Origin: Paraburkholderia solitsugae | GTDB lineage: Bacteria; Pseudomonadota; Gammaproteobacteria; Burkholderiales; Burkholderiaceae | DNA: 64,000 bases | Assembly (NCBI RefSeq): GCF_013177695.1 | Contig: NZ_WOEY01000159.1 | Coordinates: 1 to 64,000 of the forward strand | Reading direction: 5' to 3' | Shown here: one piece after another, positions 1-9,416 of the stretch | How the letters are laid out: the number at the start of each line of letters is the position of its first letter | Numbering within the stretch: the first letter of the stretch is position 1 | Made by a program: the position numbers and the translations under genes | Notes under the pieces: generated by a model | What the model saw: only the letters and a program-made list of their open reading frames with translations | What the model was told of the DNA's origin: nothing | Databases searched by the model: none

Positions 1-299
1 CGTGCCGATCGAGACCTGAATTCGAAGACTTACCGGACGTTACGAAGACCACGCAACGTAACTTCTCGTAATACGAAACCGCGTGGCGGTGCCGTTTGCG
101 CATTGAACCGCGGGGTCAAACGAAGCATGCTTGCGCCATTCGCGACTGTCGCTCGCGAACCGTTGGACGGATCGACGCCGACCTACCCCCTCAATGGCGT
201 AGCACTGGGCAGCAACATCGACACCACCGCGTAACGGTCCGCTCACCACCAGGTCACCCGCGCACGCTTGCGGGCTAGCGCCCGTCGCGCTCGCTCAGC
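1..299. other. No gene recognised at left edge
   Basis: Short open frames exist on both strands here, but none has a recognisable domain, a convincing ribosome binding site or a consistent codon pattern. The stretch lies downstream of the universal stress gene and runs off the window edge. Confidence 0.4.
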
Positions 300-339
300 C
301 ACCGGCCGGGTTACCTCCCGGGAGGTAACCCGGCCGGTG
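300..339. terminator. Perfect 40-bp palindrome, possible terminator
   Basis: Positions 300-319 are the exact reverse complement of 320-339, with the symmetry centre inside CCCGGG. The left arm contains the TAA stop (311-313, minus strand) of the stress protein gene, so the palindrome begins inside its last codons. There is no spacer and no following T-run, so a classical intrinsic terminator is only one reading. A cruciform, mRNA 3' stabiliser or protein-binding palindrome is equally possible. Confidence 0.45.
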
Positions 340-781
340 TCGACTGCCGGACGACGAGGACCGGGATCTGAGTGTGCGTCAGGACCTTCTGGGTTTCGCT
401 GCCGAGCAAAAGCGCCCGCATGCCGCTTCGACCGTGGGACGCCATCACTATGAGATCGCAGTTCTGTTCTGCTGCAACGCTGATAATCGCCTCATAGGGA
501 TGAGCGCGACTCGTGGAAACCGTATTGCACTCGACACCGGCTTGCGCAGCCGCTTTTTTGACAATCCCCAGGTAGTCATCTGCACGCTGCCGGGCGGTTT
601 GAATGATGCGGTCCTCATTGTCCGCGATCATCTCGGTGCCATAGGCGAGGACATGAAACTCCGGGATGACGTGGAGTCCCGTAATTTTGGCGCCGCTCTC
701 CACGGCGAGCGTTATCGTCATCTGAATGGCGGCCTCAGAAAGCGCTGAACCGTCGGTCGGCACCAGTAGATGTTTGAACAT
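311..781 (-). CDS. Universal stress protein (UspA family)
   Basis: A 156-residue single-domain Usp, cytoplasmic, of the family that binds ATP and supports stress survival. The N-terminus MFKHLLVPTDGS is the family's first strand and loop. The C-terminal nucleotide loop reads ASHGRSGMRALLLGS, matching G-2x-G-9x-G-S except that the first Gly is Ala. The frame stays open further upstream, but the start at 781 is preceded by GGAGGAAGG on the minus strand and gives the normal family length. The stop codon lies inside a 40-bp perfect palindrome. Transcribed alone, away from the glutamine synthetase gene. Confidence 0.93.
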   Translation of the reverse strand: MFKHLLVPTDGSALSEAAIQMTITLAVESGAKITGLHVIPEFHVLAYGTEMIADNEDRIIQTARQRADDYLGIVKKAAAQAGVECNTVSTSRAHPYEAIISVAAEQNCDLIVMASHGRSGMRALLLGSETQKVLTHTQIPVLVVRQSTPAGLPPGR

Positions 782-955
782 ACCTTCCTCCCCATGACCC
801 GGCCGGTTCGCGTTGAAATCGTGCTCGGCGCCTCTACCCCTTGAGCCCGGCGAACCTGAATCAGAAGCGGCCTCTTTGAGTATAGTCACCCTCACATAGG
901 GCCGGGAGGCAAGCCCTTATGCACGTGTTCTGTGCGAGCGGTTCGCATACTACTT

Positions 956-2461
956 TTAAGTATCGAAATACAGATAGAACTCCCAGGGATGGGGACGCAA
1001 TTTGATCGGGTCGATTTCGCGTTTGCGCTTGTAGTCGATCCAGGTCTGAATCACGTCTTCGGTGAAAACATCGCCTTTGCGCAGAAACGCGTTATCGGCC
1101 TCCAGCGCCGCGAGCGACGCGTCGAGCGAGCCCGGAACCTGCCGTATGTTGCGGGCTTCTTCGGGCGGCAGGTCGTAGATGTTCCGGTCGAGCGGCTCGC
1201 CCGGATCGGTCCTGTTTTCGATCCCATCGAGGCCGGCCATCAGCATCGCCGCAAAGGCTAGGTACGCATTGGCCGATGGGTCCGGGCAGCGAAACTCGAC
1301 GCGCCGCGCATTCGGTGAATCCGAATACATCGGAATGCGCGCCGCGGCCGAACGGTTGCGCTGCGACATCGCCAGATTGACGGGCGCCTCGTACCCCGGG
1401 ACCAGACGCTTGTATGAATTGGTGGTCGGGGCGCAAAAGGCCATCAGCGCGGGGGCGTGTTGCAGCAAACCGCCGATGTACCAACGGCACAGGTCGGAAG
1501 TCAGCGCCCAGCCGTTCGCGTCGTAAAAGAGATTCTTGTCGTCTTGCCACAAGCTCTGGTGACAATGCATGCCGCTCGCGTTGTCGGCAAACAGCGGCTT
1601 CGGCATGAACGTGGCCACTTTCCCGTGCCGGCGCGCGACGTTCTTGCAAACGTATTTGTAGATCATCACGTTGTCGGCCATGCGCGTGAGCGTCGCAAAC
1701 CGCATGTCGATTTCGTTCTGGCCGGCGGTCGCGACCTCATGGTGATGTACTTCAATCTGCACGCCAGCCTGCTCCAGCGTCAACGCGATCTCCGAGCGGA
1801 TTTCCTGCAGCGTGTCGTGAGGCGGTACCGGGAAATAGCCCTCCTTGTAGCGCTGCTTATAGCCGAGATTGCCGCCGCCGTACGCGCCCTCGTCACGACC
1901 GGTGTTCCAGTCGCCCTCGGACGACTCGACATAGTAGAAACCGCAGTGCTGGTCCTGACCGAAGCGGATGGAGTCGAAAATGAAGAACTCGAGTTCGGGC
2001 CCGACATAGCAGGTGGTCGCGATACCGGTTTGGCGTAGATAGTTTTCCGCTTTTTTCGCCACGTAGCGCGGATCGCGTGAATACGGCTGCTGCAAAACCG
2101 GGTCGACCACGTCACAGATGATCGACAGAGTCGGCGTGCCGCAAACCGGATCGATGAAAGCGGTCGCCGGATCGGGTCTGAGCAGCATGTCCGATTCGTG
2201 GATCTCCTGAAAGCCGCGGATCGACGAACCGTCGAAGCCGATTCCAGCGCTAAACAGGTCCGGGTGAACTTCAGGAAGCGTGATCGAGAAGTGCTGCCAG
2301 AGTCCGGGTAAGTCGGTGAACTTCAGATCGACGATCTGGATATTATTTTTCCGCACCAAGTCGATCACATCGTTCGCGCTTGCTGGTCGAGTGACGTGGA
2401 AGCGACCTGCTTCGACGGACACCGTGAGAGGCGATGTCGAAGCTTGTAGCGTAGTGGACAT
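956..2461 (-). CDS. glnA: Glutamine synthetase, type I, second copy type
   Basis: 501 residues; ATP-dependent ligation of ammonia to glutamate in the cytoplasm, expected to be a dodecamer. Visible signatures are HHHEVATAGQNEID (about 239-252), SGMHCHQSLW (about 296-305), NRSAAARIP and an adenylylation-type site NIYDLPPEEA with Tyr429. It is longer than the usual 470-residue GlnA because of a roughly 25-residue N-terminal extension. No ntrB/ntrC is adjacent, so it is probably an accessory paralogue rather than the housekeeping enzyme. The start at 2461 follows GAGGAGG; an upstream in-frame start adds only eight residues. Two small genes lie upstream on the same strand. Confidence 0.92.
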   Translation of the reverse strand: MSTTLQASTSPLTVSVEAGRFHVTRPASANDVIDLVRKNNIQIVDLKFTDLPGLWQHFSITLPEVHPDLFSAGIGFDGSSIRGFQEIHESDMLLRPDPATAFIDPVCGTPTLSIICDVVDPVLQQPYSRDPRYVAKKAENYLRQTGIATTCYVGPELEFFIFDSIRFGQDQHCGFYYVESSEGDWNTGRDEGAYGGGNLGYKQRYKEGYFPVPPHDTLQEIRSEIALTLEQAGVQIEVHHHEVATAGQNEIDMRFATLTRMADNVMIYKYVCKNVARRHGKVATFMPKPLFADNASGMHCHQSLWQDDKNLFYDANGWALTSDLCRWYIGGLLQHAPALMAFCAPTTNSYKRLVPGYEAPVNLAMSQRNRSAAARIPMYSDSPNARRVEFRCPDPSANAYLAFAAMLMAGLDGIENRTDPGEPLDRNIYDLPPEEARNIRQVPGSLDASLAALEADNAFLRKGDVFTEDVIQTWIDYKRKREIDPIKLRPHPWEFYLYFDT

Positions 2462-2543
2462 GGGCTTCCTCCTCGCGCGGCACACTGCCTCTGGTCCAAC
2501 TTTAGTCTGTCCATGAGCGAAAGCAAGACGCCTGCCCGCCTCG

Positions 2544-2753
2544 CTACCGGTCTTGCGCCAGCGCCTTCAGATGGGCTTCGCCGGCGTCTTGCGCCGCAGC
2601 ACGCATGGCGAATGTGTCGTCCGAAACCATTGCCCGTTTGACCTTTTGTGCCCCGAAGTCGACCAGCGTAATGACCCAGACATACTCGCCAGCCTGCTCG
2701 GCTGTTTGCACGAATGCGCGTACGTCTTCACTGTCGTTTGCCTGTGTGTTCAT
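2544..2753 (-). CDS. Small conserved-looking protein of unknown function
   Basis: 69 residues, soluble, acidic, with no signal or membrane segment. It has a central strand-rich stretch (EYVWVITLVDFGAQKV) and a C-terminal helix. I do not recognise a named family. A strong AGGAGG ribosome site precedes the ATG and the codon pattern is typical of the region, so I regard it as real. It sits between a glutamine synthetase and a GYD-domain gene, all on the minus strand with gaps of 62-82 bp, which suggests one transcript. Confidence 0.75.
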   Translation of the reverse strand: MNTQANDSEDVRAFVQTAEQAGEYVWVITLVDFGAQKVKRAMVSDDTFAMRAAAQDAGEAHLKALAQDR

Positions 2754-2815
2754 CGTGACCTCCTAAGAAAGCGTCGCGGAAAGAAAACGGCTCGCGTGCC
2801 GGATGACTGACGGTT

Positions 2816-3109
2816 TTATGGAAGTTTGCCGATAATCGCGCTGCATTCGTCCTTCGTGAACGCCCGGAGCGTTTGCGTGCGGACATTGCCTGCGGACCCT
2901 AGCGCGTAGCCGAATGCCGCAAAGCTTTGCTCATCCGGTGCGTCGACGACCGTCACGATGTCGTATTTGCCCACTGTCCAGTAAATCTCTTTCATTTCAC
3001 AGCCAAAGGTTTTGGCCAGTTCAGCCGCTTGACCGGCCCGCTGTGGGCTGTTCTTGATGTTGCGTATACCTTGATCGGTGAACTGTGCAAGAACCACATA
3101 AGTCGCCAT
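2816..3109 (-). CDS. GYD domain-containing protein
   Basis: 97 residues matching the GYD family, a small ferredoxin-like alpha-beta fold related to the stress-responsive barrel domains. The diagnostic stretch is WTVGKYDIVTVVDAPDE (about 45-61), with a conserved start VVLAQFTDQGIRNIK. Biochemical role in this family is not established. It is the first gene of a probable three-gene unit with the 69-residue protein and glutamine synthetase, so a nitrogen-related or regulatory role is possible but is only inferred from position. Confidence 0.85.
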   Translation of the reverse strand: MATYVVLAQFTDQGIRNIKNSPQRAGQAAELAKTFGCEMKEIYWTVGKYDIVTVVDAPDEQSFAAFGYALGSAGNVRTQTLRAFTKDECSAIIGKLP

Positions 3110-3364
3110 GACGATTCCCCTTACGATTGGTACGAGTCGGGATTCCTACGCGCAAGCTCGACCGCGAACGCTAGCGCGATCGGGTTGCTCGAAAGCGTTC
3201 TGCGCGTAACCAGAGTGTAGGCAATGGAAGCGCGCGCTACCGGGTGTTTGGCTTCAGCGGGTGTGGCAAATCCCCTTGCGTTCGTGATGCGCAAATGACC
3301 TTGCAGGCCGACTCTTCTCGCGTTACGTTGGCAACTATCGGACCAACAGTCAGGAGATGGTGCG

Positions 3365-3889
3365 ATGCAAAACCTCGTCCAGATCGCGTGCGCAGCCTGC
3401 CTCCTCGTGGCAACCGCTGCGACAGCCCAAACCCCGGCCTCACAACCTTCCGCGGGCGGAACGCCCGACAAGATGCCATTTGATATTCCCTATGGCACGC
3501 CGATTGGTCTGGACACTGCGAAGAGGCTGCTCACGATTGCAGAAACCGAAGCGAAGAAGCACGACTGGAAAATGGACATTGCTGTGGTCGACACGCATGG
3601 CGAACTCCTCGCGTTCGAACGAATGGACGGTGCGCAGTATGCGTCGATCGCGATATCGCAGAACAAAGCGCGCACGTCAGCACGATTTCGTCGCGAAACC
3701 CGGGTCTTCTACAACCAGTTTGAGAGCGGACATGCCTACGTGAACACGCTGGATGCGGGGTTGGTTGCATCGCCGGGAGGGTTTCCTCTCGTCGAAGCAG
3801 GAAAACTTGTCGGCGCGATCGGCTGTAGTGGCGGCACTGCCGAGCAGGACGCCGCTGTGTGCAAGGTTGCCGCCGATACGATCAAATAG
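3365..3889 (+). CDS. Secreted GlcG/HbpS family heme-binding-like protein
   Basis: 174 residues with an N-terminal Sec signal (about 1-22, ending ATAQ) followed by a Pro/Ser-rich linker and one GlcG/HbpS domain (about 46-174). The domain is recognised by AVVDTHGELLAFERMDGA, SISQNKA-type helix and the C-terminal VGAIGCSGGTAEQDA. Family members include heme-binding HbpS and proteins beside glycolate oxidase, but no glc genes are here. The two late cysteines (GCSGG and AAVC) could form a disulfide in the periplasm. Monocistronic; its immediate neighbours are both on the opposite strand. Confidence 0.85.
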   Translation: MQNLVQIACAACLLVATAATAQTPASQPSAGGTPDKMPFDIPYGTPIGLDTAKRLLTIAETEAKKHDWKMDIAVVDTHGELLAFERMDGAQYASIAISQNKARTSARFRRETRVFYNQFESGHAYVNTLDAGLVASPGGFPLVEAGKLVGAIGCSGGTAEQDAAVCKVAADTIK

Positions 3890-3973
3890 TGCGACGCCGC
3901 TGTCCGCGGCGCCGTGAGCGGCCACGCGTCATCAAGGCAATTCCTCGAGTTCACGCCGGCATATCGATGGTCT

Positions 3974-5116
3974 TTAAAATCGGTGCTTTATTCCCACGCC
4001 GAGCAATGCCTGCGAGTCACCCGAGGCTGGGGAAAGACTATTGATCTGGGCATACGAAAACTGCGAACCGTCCCCATGAACCCGTTGATAGACACCATCC
4101 GCATACAGACTTGTTCGTTGAGATAGGGCATATTCAGCCAGCAGGCCAAGCTGATTCCAGTGCGGCGATCTCCCGCTAACGCTAGCAGTGGTGTAGGTAT
4201 ACGCACCTTTCAGATCCAGCGACGCCGTCGCATGGTAGATCGCATTGATTTCATAGTTGTTGAAGCTCATTGAACTTGCCCCTGTGAACTGGGCGTTCTG
4301 CCACTCGCCGGTGGGTGAGGAAAGAACGGTTCGCGTGACGTTGGCGCTCAGATCAATGTGATCGAGCGCATAGCTGGCGCCTACCCCATAGATCCGTTGC
4401 CTTGCAGCCATGAAGTTTGCATCGGCGACATCCACTGCGCCATACGTGCCAGGCACATCGTCGCCTGAATTATCGAGTTGCTCGTACACCGCCGCGAGCC
4501 TCACCGGCCCCGCCGAATACTCCACACCAGCTGCCCACAATCGGTTGTCCACAAAGCCAGATCCCGAGCCTGAAGTTGCAGCCGACTTATTGCTAAACGC
4601 GTACATGCCGCCGAACGCCAGACCCGCCAGACTGATACTCTGATACTTGATGGCGTTGTTCACCATATAAGTCCCCCAGAGGTTATCGTTATCGAGCGGA
4701 TGTGCGTAAAGGACGCCGCCCCAACTCCCTCCCGCCGCGAAATCCCCCAGATAGTCCCCAACAGAGTCCAGCATGCGCCCCATCTTCAACGTGCCGGCCG
4801 TGCTGTTGCTGAGGCCCACCCACGCATAGTCCCCAAAAAGACGGCCACTCGGCCACGTTGTCCCGTTGGCGGTCGAGAAGGCAGATCCCAGTTTGAAAAT
4901 AGCCTTGTTTCCACCACCGAGGTCCTCCGCGCCGCGCAAGCCCCATACGCTCGTTTCAGTAGGTGAGGCAACAAATTGAAGCGCATGATTGCCGCCCTGA
5001 TTCGTTGAATAGAAAATGCCGTTGTCAATCAGACCATAAAGCGCAATGCTCGATTGCGCATATCCCGTGAGCGCAAATACACCCATAAAGCCACCTAGCA
5101 ATACATGGCGTTTCAT
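3974..5116 (-). CDS. Outer-membrane porin, OmpC-like (Porin_4)
   Basis: 380 residues, a 16-strand trimeric porin of the betaproteobacterial Porin_4 family. It has a Sec signal (1-20, ending GYA), the family opening SSIALYGLIDNGI, alternating hydrophobic strands throughout and the C-terminal HRF whose terminal Phe is the outer-membrane assembly signal. It lies downstream of an NCS1 permease and an M20 amidohydrolase on the same strand, so it probably admits the substrate that those two import and hydrolyse. Confidence 0.93.
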   Translation of the reverse strand: MKRHVLLGGFMGVFALTGYAQSSIALYGLIDNGIFYSTNQGGNHALQFVASPTETSVWGLRGAEDLGGGNKAIFKLGSAFSTANGTTWPSGRLFGDYAWVGLSNSTAGTLKMGRMLDSVGDYLGDFAAGGSWGGVLYAHPLDNDNLWGTYMVNNAIKYQSISLAGLAFGGMYAFSNKSAATSGSGSGFVDNRLWAAGVEYSAGPVRLAAVYEQLDNSGDDVPGTYGAVDVADANFMAARQRIYGVGASYALDHIDLSANVTRTVLSSPTGEWQNAQFTGASSMSFNNYEINAIYHATASLDLKGAYTYTTASVSGRSPHWNQLGLLAEYALSQRTSLYADGVYQRVHGDGSQFSYAQINSLSPASGDSQALLGVGIKHRF

Positions 5117-5246
5117 TTCTTATTCCGGTTCAAAAAAGGAACTTCAGGGAAGACGATGGACGTGCCGACGCCCCCGGAATGCCTCATTGCATCAATGCGC
5201 AAGAGGCAGCTTCCGACAGCGACGCACCTATCAGGGAGGCTTCAGC

Positions 5247-6665
5247 TTAGAGGCTGTCTACTCGTATGGTTCGCTCGGCGTGACCTACACGGTGCGTTCG
5301 CGTGACCCAGTAGTAGATCGCTCCGGGTATCACGATGCCGACAATCCACGAGATGTCGACGCCACCGAGTAGATTGAATAGCGGGCCGGTGTAAAACTCA
5401 CTTGAGAGGAAAGGAATCTGCACCACCACACCGATTACGTAGACCGCAATGCCAGGAATGTTCCACTTCCCGTAGCGGCCATTCACATCGGACAGCGCCG
5501 GAATGTCAACGTACTCTCTCGAAACACAGTAGTAGTCGACCAGATTGATAGCGCTCCACGGCGTGAAAAACGCTAACAGGAACAAAATGAATTCGGTAAA
5601 TGTTCTAAGGAAACTGTGATTGGCCGCAAGCGCGAGGCCTGTATATGTCACGACGACCGCAAGTATCATCACGAGCCGCGCGCCTCTTCCAATGACCTGC
5701 TTGCCGTTTAGTGCGGTTGTAATTGTGGCGACTGACATGACGCTTCCATACACGCAAAGCGTCGACGCAATGAGTTTCCCAAGCGTGATCGCCAGGTAAA
5801 GCACCGCCGCAATAGCACCAGCCGAACCAAGCCCCACCATGAAGGTAACTTCGTGACCAGCGAATTGCGCCCCTGCAATGGCTGAGGCGAGTACGCCAAA
5901 AGTCATCGCGAACTGGGATCCCAGCACTGAGCCAATGCCAACCGCAAGGAAGGTGACCAACGGGGAGGTTGATTTTGGCAGGTAACGGGAGTAATCCGCC
6001 ACGTACGGACCGTACGATATCTGCCATGAGGCCGATAGCGACACGGCAAAGAGGAACGTTGGCCATGTGAAGTGTCGGGTGCCCAACAACGTCGAAACAT
6101 CGTGTCCATGCAGGAGGCTAACGAAAAGATAAACGAACGTTAGCCCGCCCACCACGCTGTAGACGCGCCCCATTGCGTGGATGGTCTTGTAGCCAAACAA
6201 CGCTAGCATCGTTACCAGCGCGCCGAGAATCAGAATGGCGTTGGTGGTGCTCACATGGAGCAGTTGACCCACGGCCTGCCCCGTCAGAACCGTCCCGCCC
6301 GTCAGAAAGCCGATGTACATGATGCAGACAAGCACCAGCGGAATGATCGCGCCGTACACGCCGAACTGGACACGGCTCAATATCATCTGCGGCAGACCAA
6401 TCTGCGGTCCCTGAGCGCCGTGAAGCGCCATAACCACACCGCCTATCAACTGGCCAATGAACAGGCCGACCAGCGACCAGAACACATCGCCGCCCAGTAC
6501 GACAGTAAGTGCACCCGTGACCGCACACGTAACAGTCAGGTTGGCGCTGATCCAAAGGGTAAATTGGCTTAGAGGGCTACCGTGTCGTTCGTTGTCCGGG
6601 ATATAGTCAATTGAGCGCCGCTCTATCAACACCCCTTTCCTGGAAGGGGAATCTGAAGTCGCCAT
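5247..6665 (-). CDS. NCS1-family permease (cytosine/purine/hydantoin type)
   Basis: 472 residues with about 12 hydrophobic helices, an inner-membrane cation symporter of the NCS1 (CodB/Fur) family. Recognised from RRSIDYIPDNERHG near the N-terminus, the helix carrying GGDVFWSLVGLFIGQ, and ISYGPYVADYSRYLP in the middle. Substrates in the family are nucleobases, allantoin, hydantoins and related compounds; the sequence does not tell which. The start at 6665 follows GGAG with a 6-nt gap; in-frame starts upstream lack this. Sits between the amidohydrolase and the porin. Confidence 0.88.
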   Translation of the reverse strand: MATSDSPSRKGVLIERRSIDYIPDNERHGSPLSQFTLWISANLTVTCAVTGALTVVLGGDVFWSLVGLFIGQLIGGVVMALHGAQGPQIGLPQMILSRVQFGVYGAIIPLVLVCIMYIGFLTGGTVLTGQAVGQLLHVSTTNAILILGALVTMLALFGYKTIHAMGRVYSVVGGLTFVYLFVSLLHGHDVSTLLGTRHFTWPTFLFAVSLSASWQISYGPYVADYSRYLPKSTSPLVTFLAVGIGSVLGSQFAMTFGVLASAIAGAQFAGHEVTFMVGLGSAGAIAAVLYLAITLGKLIASTLCVYGSVMSVATITTALNGKQVIGRGARLVMILAVVVTYTGLALAANHSFLRTFTEFILFLLAFFTPWSAINLVDYYCVSREYVDIPALSDVNGRYGKWNIPGIAVYVIGVVVQIPFLSSEFYTGPLFNLLGGVDISWIVGIVIPGAIYYWVTRTHRVGHAERTIRVDSL

Positions 6666-6767
6666 GCTTGTCTCCATGTGGTGCTTATTGTCAGAATTTA
6701 TTTCGAAACGGATCGAACGATGACCCAACGAGATCCGAGTTCTTGCCAACCGTTCCAGTCGTTCTCT

Positions 6768-7988
6768 TCAAAATCCGGTTGTTTCGCGTGCGCCCTCGTC
6801 GACTGATTCCGCTGCGACCTGATCCTCAATCTCTACACCGAGCCTTGAGCGAAGTACGGCCACGAACATGGCAACGCCTATCGGCGCCACATCGTCGTTG
6901 AAGTCGTATTCCGGGTGGTGACACATGCGCCCGCCTTGCCCGAGCAGGAAGTGGCACCCAGGTCGGGCTTCGAGGAAATTCGCTACATCGTCGCCGGCCA
7001 TCAGCGGTGCAATGCTCTCGATGACATTGTGTTTTCCGACCACTTCATGGGCCGCGGAGATCACGCATTTCACTGGGCCGTCGCTATTGATGATCGGCGG
7101 TGTGCTATTCGAGTATTCAATATCGATCTGCGTACGATTGGCCAGCTCAAGACCTTTGCAGATATCGTGAATGCGCTCGATGGCGAGTTCCCGCGAGGCG
7201 GCAGACAACGCCCGGACCGTTCCATCCAGCACGGCCTCGTGTGGAATCACGTTGGGCGCATCGCCTGCGTGGAAGCGCGCTATGGTAATCACTACGCTTT
7301 CCAACGGGTTGACCGACCGGCTGACGATTGTCTGCAGCGAAGAGACCAGGGTCGCGCCAATCGTAATGGGATCCACGCCGAGGTGCGGCATACCCGCATG
7401 CGTACCGACGCCTTTGACGCGGATTGTGAAGAAATCCGAGGAGGCCTGTTGCGCTCCCGCGCGCACACCGATCTTGTGCGGCGGCAACATTGGATCGTTA
7501 TGCAGACTATATATTTCATCAAACGGGAATCGCTCAAGCAGACCGTCGTCCAGCATCGCCTGACTACCACGAACGATCTCTTCCGCTGGCTGGAATATCA
7601 ACACGACCTTGCCACGAAACAACGGATTCGCGGCGAGGTAGCGGGCAGTTCCCAGGAGAATGGATACATGCCCGTCGTGACCACAGCCGTGAAACACACC
7701 CTCAAAAACGGAACGATAGACAGGCCGCCCCTGTTCATTCATCGGCAGCGCATCCATGTCAGCACGAAGCGCGATAGTTGGCCCATCGCCCAGTCTGCCA
7801 TGGATAATGCTGACAACGCCGGTCTGTCCAATTCCCGTATGAACCTCGACGCCAAAACTGCGCAGAAGCGCAGCAACAAACTCGGCTGTGCCGTGCTCCC
7901 GGAATGCGATCTCCGGCTTGCTGTGAATCATGTGCCGCCATGCTCTCATGTCGGAAGCTAGCGTTTGAATTCGCGGGCTGATATGCAT
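6768..7988 (-). CDS. M20 family amidohydrolase (hippurate hydrolase-like)
   Basis: 406 residues, cytoplasmic two-zinc amidohydrolase of the M20D branch that removes acyl groups from amino acids or related amides. Metal and catalytic motifs are visible: RADMDALP, HGCGHDGH, QPAEE, the dimerisation-domain VGTHAGMPHLGVDP and the late histidine in MCHHPEYDFND. First gene of the probable amidohydrolase-permease-porin unit and divergent from a LysR gene. The substrate is likely an N-acyl or cyclic nitrogen compound, an inference from the NCS1 partner. Confidence 0.9.
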   Translation of the reverse strand: MHISPRIQTLASDMRAWRHMIHSKPEIAFREHGTAEFVAALLRSFGVEVHTGIGQTGVVSIIHGRLGDGPTIALRADMDALPMNEQGRPVYRSVFEGVFHGCGHDGHVSILLGTARYLAANPLFRGKVVLIFQPAEEIVRGSQAMLDDGLLERFPFDEIYSLHNDPMLPPHKIGVRAGAQQASSDFFTIRVKGVGTHAGMPHLGVDPITIGATLVSSLQTIVSRSVNPLESVVITIARFHAGDAPNVIPHEAVLDGTVRALSAASRELAIERIHDICKGLELANRTQIDIEYSNSTPPIINSDGPVKCVISAAHEVVGKHNVIESIAPLMAGDDVANFLEARPGCHFLLGQGGRMCHHPEYDFNDDVAPIGVAMFVAVLRSRLGVEIEDQVAAESVDEGARETTGF

Positions 7989-8136
7989 GCTTTGTGCTCT
8001 CTTTTTGAGGAATACTCGGCTCGGCCGGTCGTGGTGTTAGCCAGCGTCTGTGCGAGCCGGGCGTGAATGTCGTCCTTTCTGGTGAAGCATGCTATTCGGA
8101 GAAATTGGGCGTGGCCAATGCGAATATCCAGACAGC

Positions 8137-8155
8137 CTATGCACAGTGCGCATAG
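8137..8155. promoter_or_regulatory. LysR-type inverted repeat in the divergent promoter
   Basis: CTATGC and GCATAG form perfect 6-bp arms around a 7-bp spacer, giving a T-N11-A style site of the kind LysR proteins bind. It lies in the 445-bp gap between the amidohydrolase gene (start 7988) and the LysR gene (start 8434), nearer the former. Assignment to that LysR is an inference. The rest of the gap holds no gene that I can see. Confidence 0.5.
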
Positions 8156-8433
8156 CCTTGCCCAACGGGCCTTAGCTCATCGCGAGGGGTGCGTCGCCTT
8201 CCCGTAGGGAGTTACCCCTGGGGCGGCGCGTCTCGAACCCGCGTTCGGTGCTGCGCGGATTCGTGGCTCGCCGGTATCGTGATATATATGTTCACCATGG
8301 GACATGGGATCTCAAGCCTGTGTGGCACGCGCCCATGTACCACAGTCAGATTGACAGAAAGGCAGGATGTCCCGGTCGCCAATTGCACGGAAGTGCCCGG
8401 TTCACACCTTTCGTTACTTTGTAAAAGACACTC

Positions 8434-9360
8434 GTGGATATCCGCAAACTTCGTCATGTGTTGAGCTTGGCACAACATCTGACATTCAGTCGCGCCAGCA
8501 TCGACGTCAACCTGAGTCAGCCCGCGTTGTCTCGCAGCATTCAGTCGATTGAGGCCGAACTGGGCATTGCGCTTTTTGATCGCAGCCCCAGCGGCGTGTC
8601 GTTGACGCCGTTCGGTAAGGTGTTTACGGAAAGAGCACGCAGAATCGTTCTGGAAGCGAACGAGTTGCAACGAGATCTTGCTCTCATGCAACTCGGCGAA
8701 TATGGCGAGCTGTCGATCGGCCTCGGCGCAACGCCAGCGATCCTGTTGACCCAGCCGCTCCTTGACTATTTCCTGCTGCATGCGCCTCAGGTGCATGTGA
8801 GCATAAAGAGAGGTGGCCGGGATGCCCTGCTACGCCTGCTTCTCGACGAGCAGGTCGACATATTTTTTGGAGACATAGCGCTGCTGGAGGATCGAAGCGA
8901 TTTACATCTAAGTCCGCTGCCTCGCTGGTCCAGCGGATTTTTCTGCGCCCCGGACCACCCCCTCGCAGCGCGATCGGTCGTGCCTCGTGACGAACTCCTG
9001 AGTCACCGAATAGGTTCCATTGAATTGTCACCCTGGGCGATGGCTGACCTTTGCGAGTATTTCGAACAGTCCATCGCCTCTGTCATTTCATTCCGGAGCG
9101 ATGATTTCCGCGATGTTGAAGCTGCAGCTGTCGGCGCAAGGGTGGTCGTATTTGGCAACCGGTCTGTATTCAGAAACGCGATTCAGCGCGGCGCACTGGT
9201 CGAAGTGCCGCTGGATCCGCCTCTCGAGCGTGCTGCCCGGTTGGGTTCAGTGACCCTCGCGGCGCGAACGCTTTCGCCCGCTGTGTCGCGAGCGAAAGCG
9301 CTAGCTGAGTCTATCTTTGCAGATTACGCTGCGACGGAAATTGAAGCGAAAATTGATTAG
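8434..9360 (+). CDS. LysR-family transcriptional regulator
   Basis: 308 residues. The winged helix-turn-helix is at about 1-60 (RASIDVNLSQPALSRSIQSI is the recognition region) and a LysR substrate-binding domain at about 90-295. The start is GTG; the frame has no earlier plausible start and MDIRKLRHVLSLA is the normal family opening. Divergent from the amidohydrolase-permease-porin genes, which it most likely controls. The effector is unknown. Confidence 0.9.
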   Translation: MDIRKLRHVLSLAQHLTFSRASIDVNLSQPALSRSIQSIEAELGIALFDRSPSGVSLTPFGKVFTERARRIVLEANELQRDLALMQLGEYGELSIGLGATPAILLTQPLLDYFLLHAPQVHVSIKRGGRDALLRLLLDEQVDIFFGDIALLEDRSDLHLSPLPRWSSGFFCAPDHPLAARSVVPRDELLSHRIGSIELSPWAMADLCEYFEQSIASVISFRSDDFRDVEAAAVGARVVVFGNRSVFRNAIQRGALVEVPLDPPLERAARLGSVTLAARTLSPAVSRAKALAESIFADYAATEIEAKID

Positions 9361-9416
9361 GATCATTGATCGGAGTGCGGCACGCCCCCCGGTACATTAG
9401 CGCGAGGGCCTCACCC

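Noticed and set aside
1457..2038. Plus-strand frame opposite the glutamine synthetase gene
   Set aside because: Shadow frame typical of high-GC genes; the glutamine synthetase motifs on the other strand are unambiguous.
8212..8796. Minus-strand 194-codon frame covering the LysR promoter and N-terminus
   Set aside because: It is antisense to the LysR coding region and has no family features.
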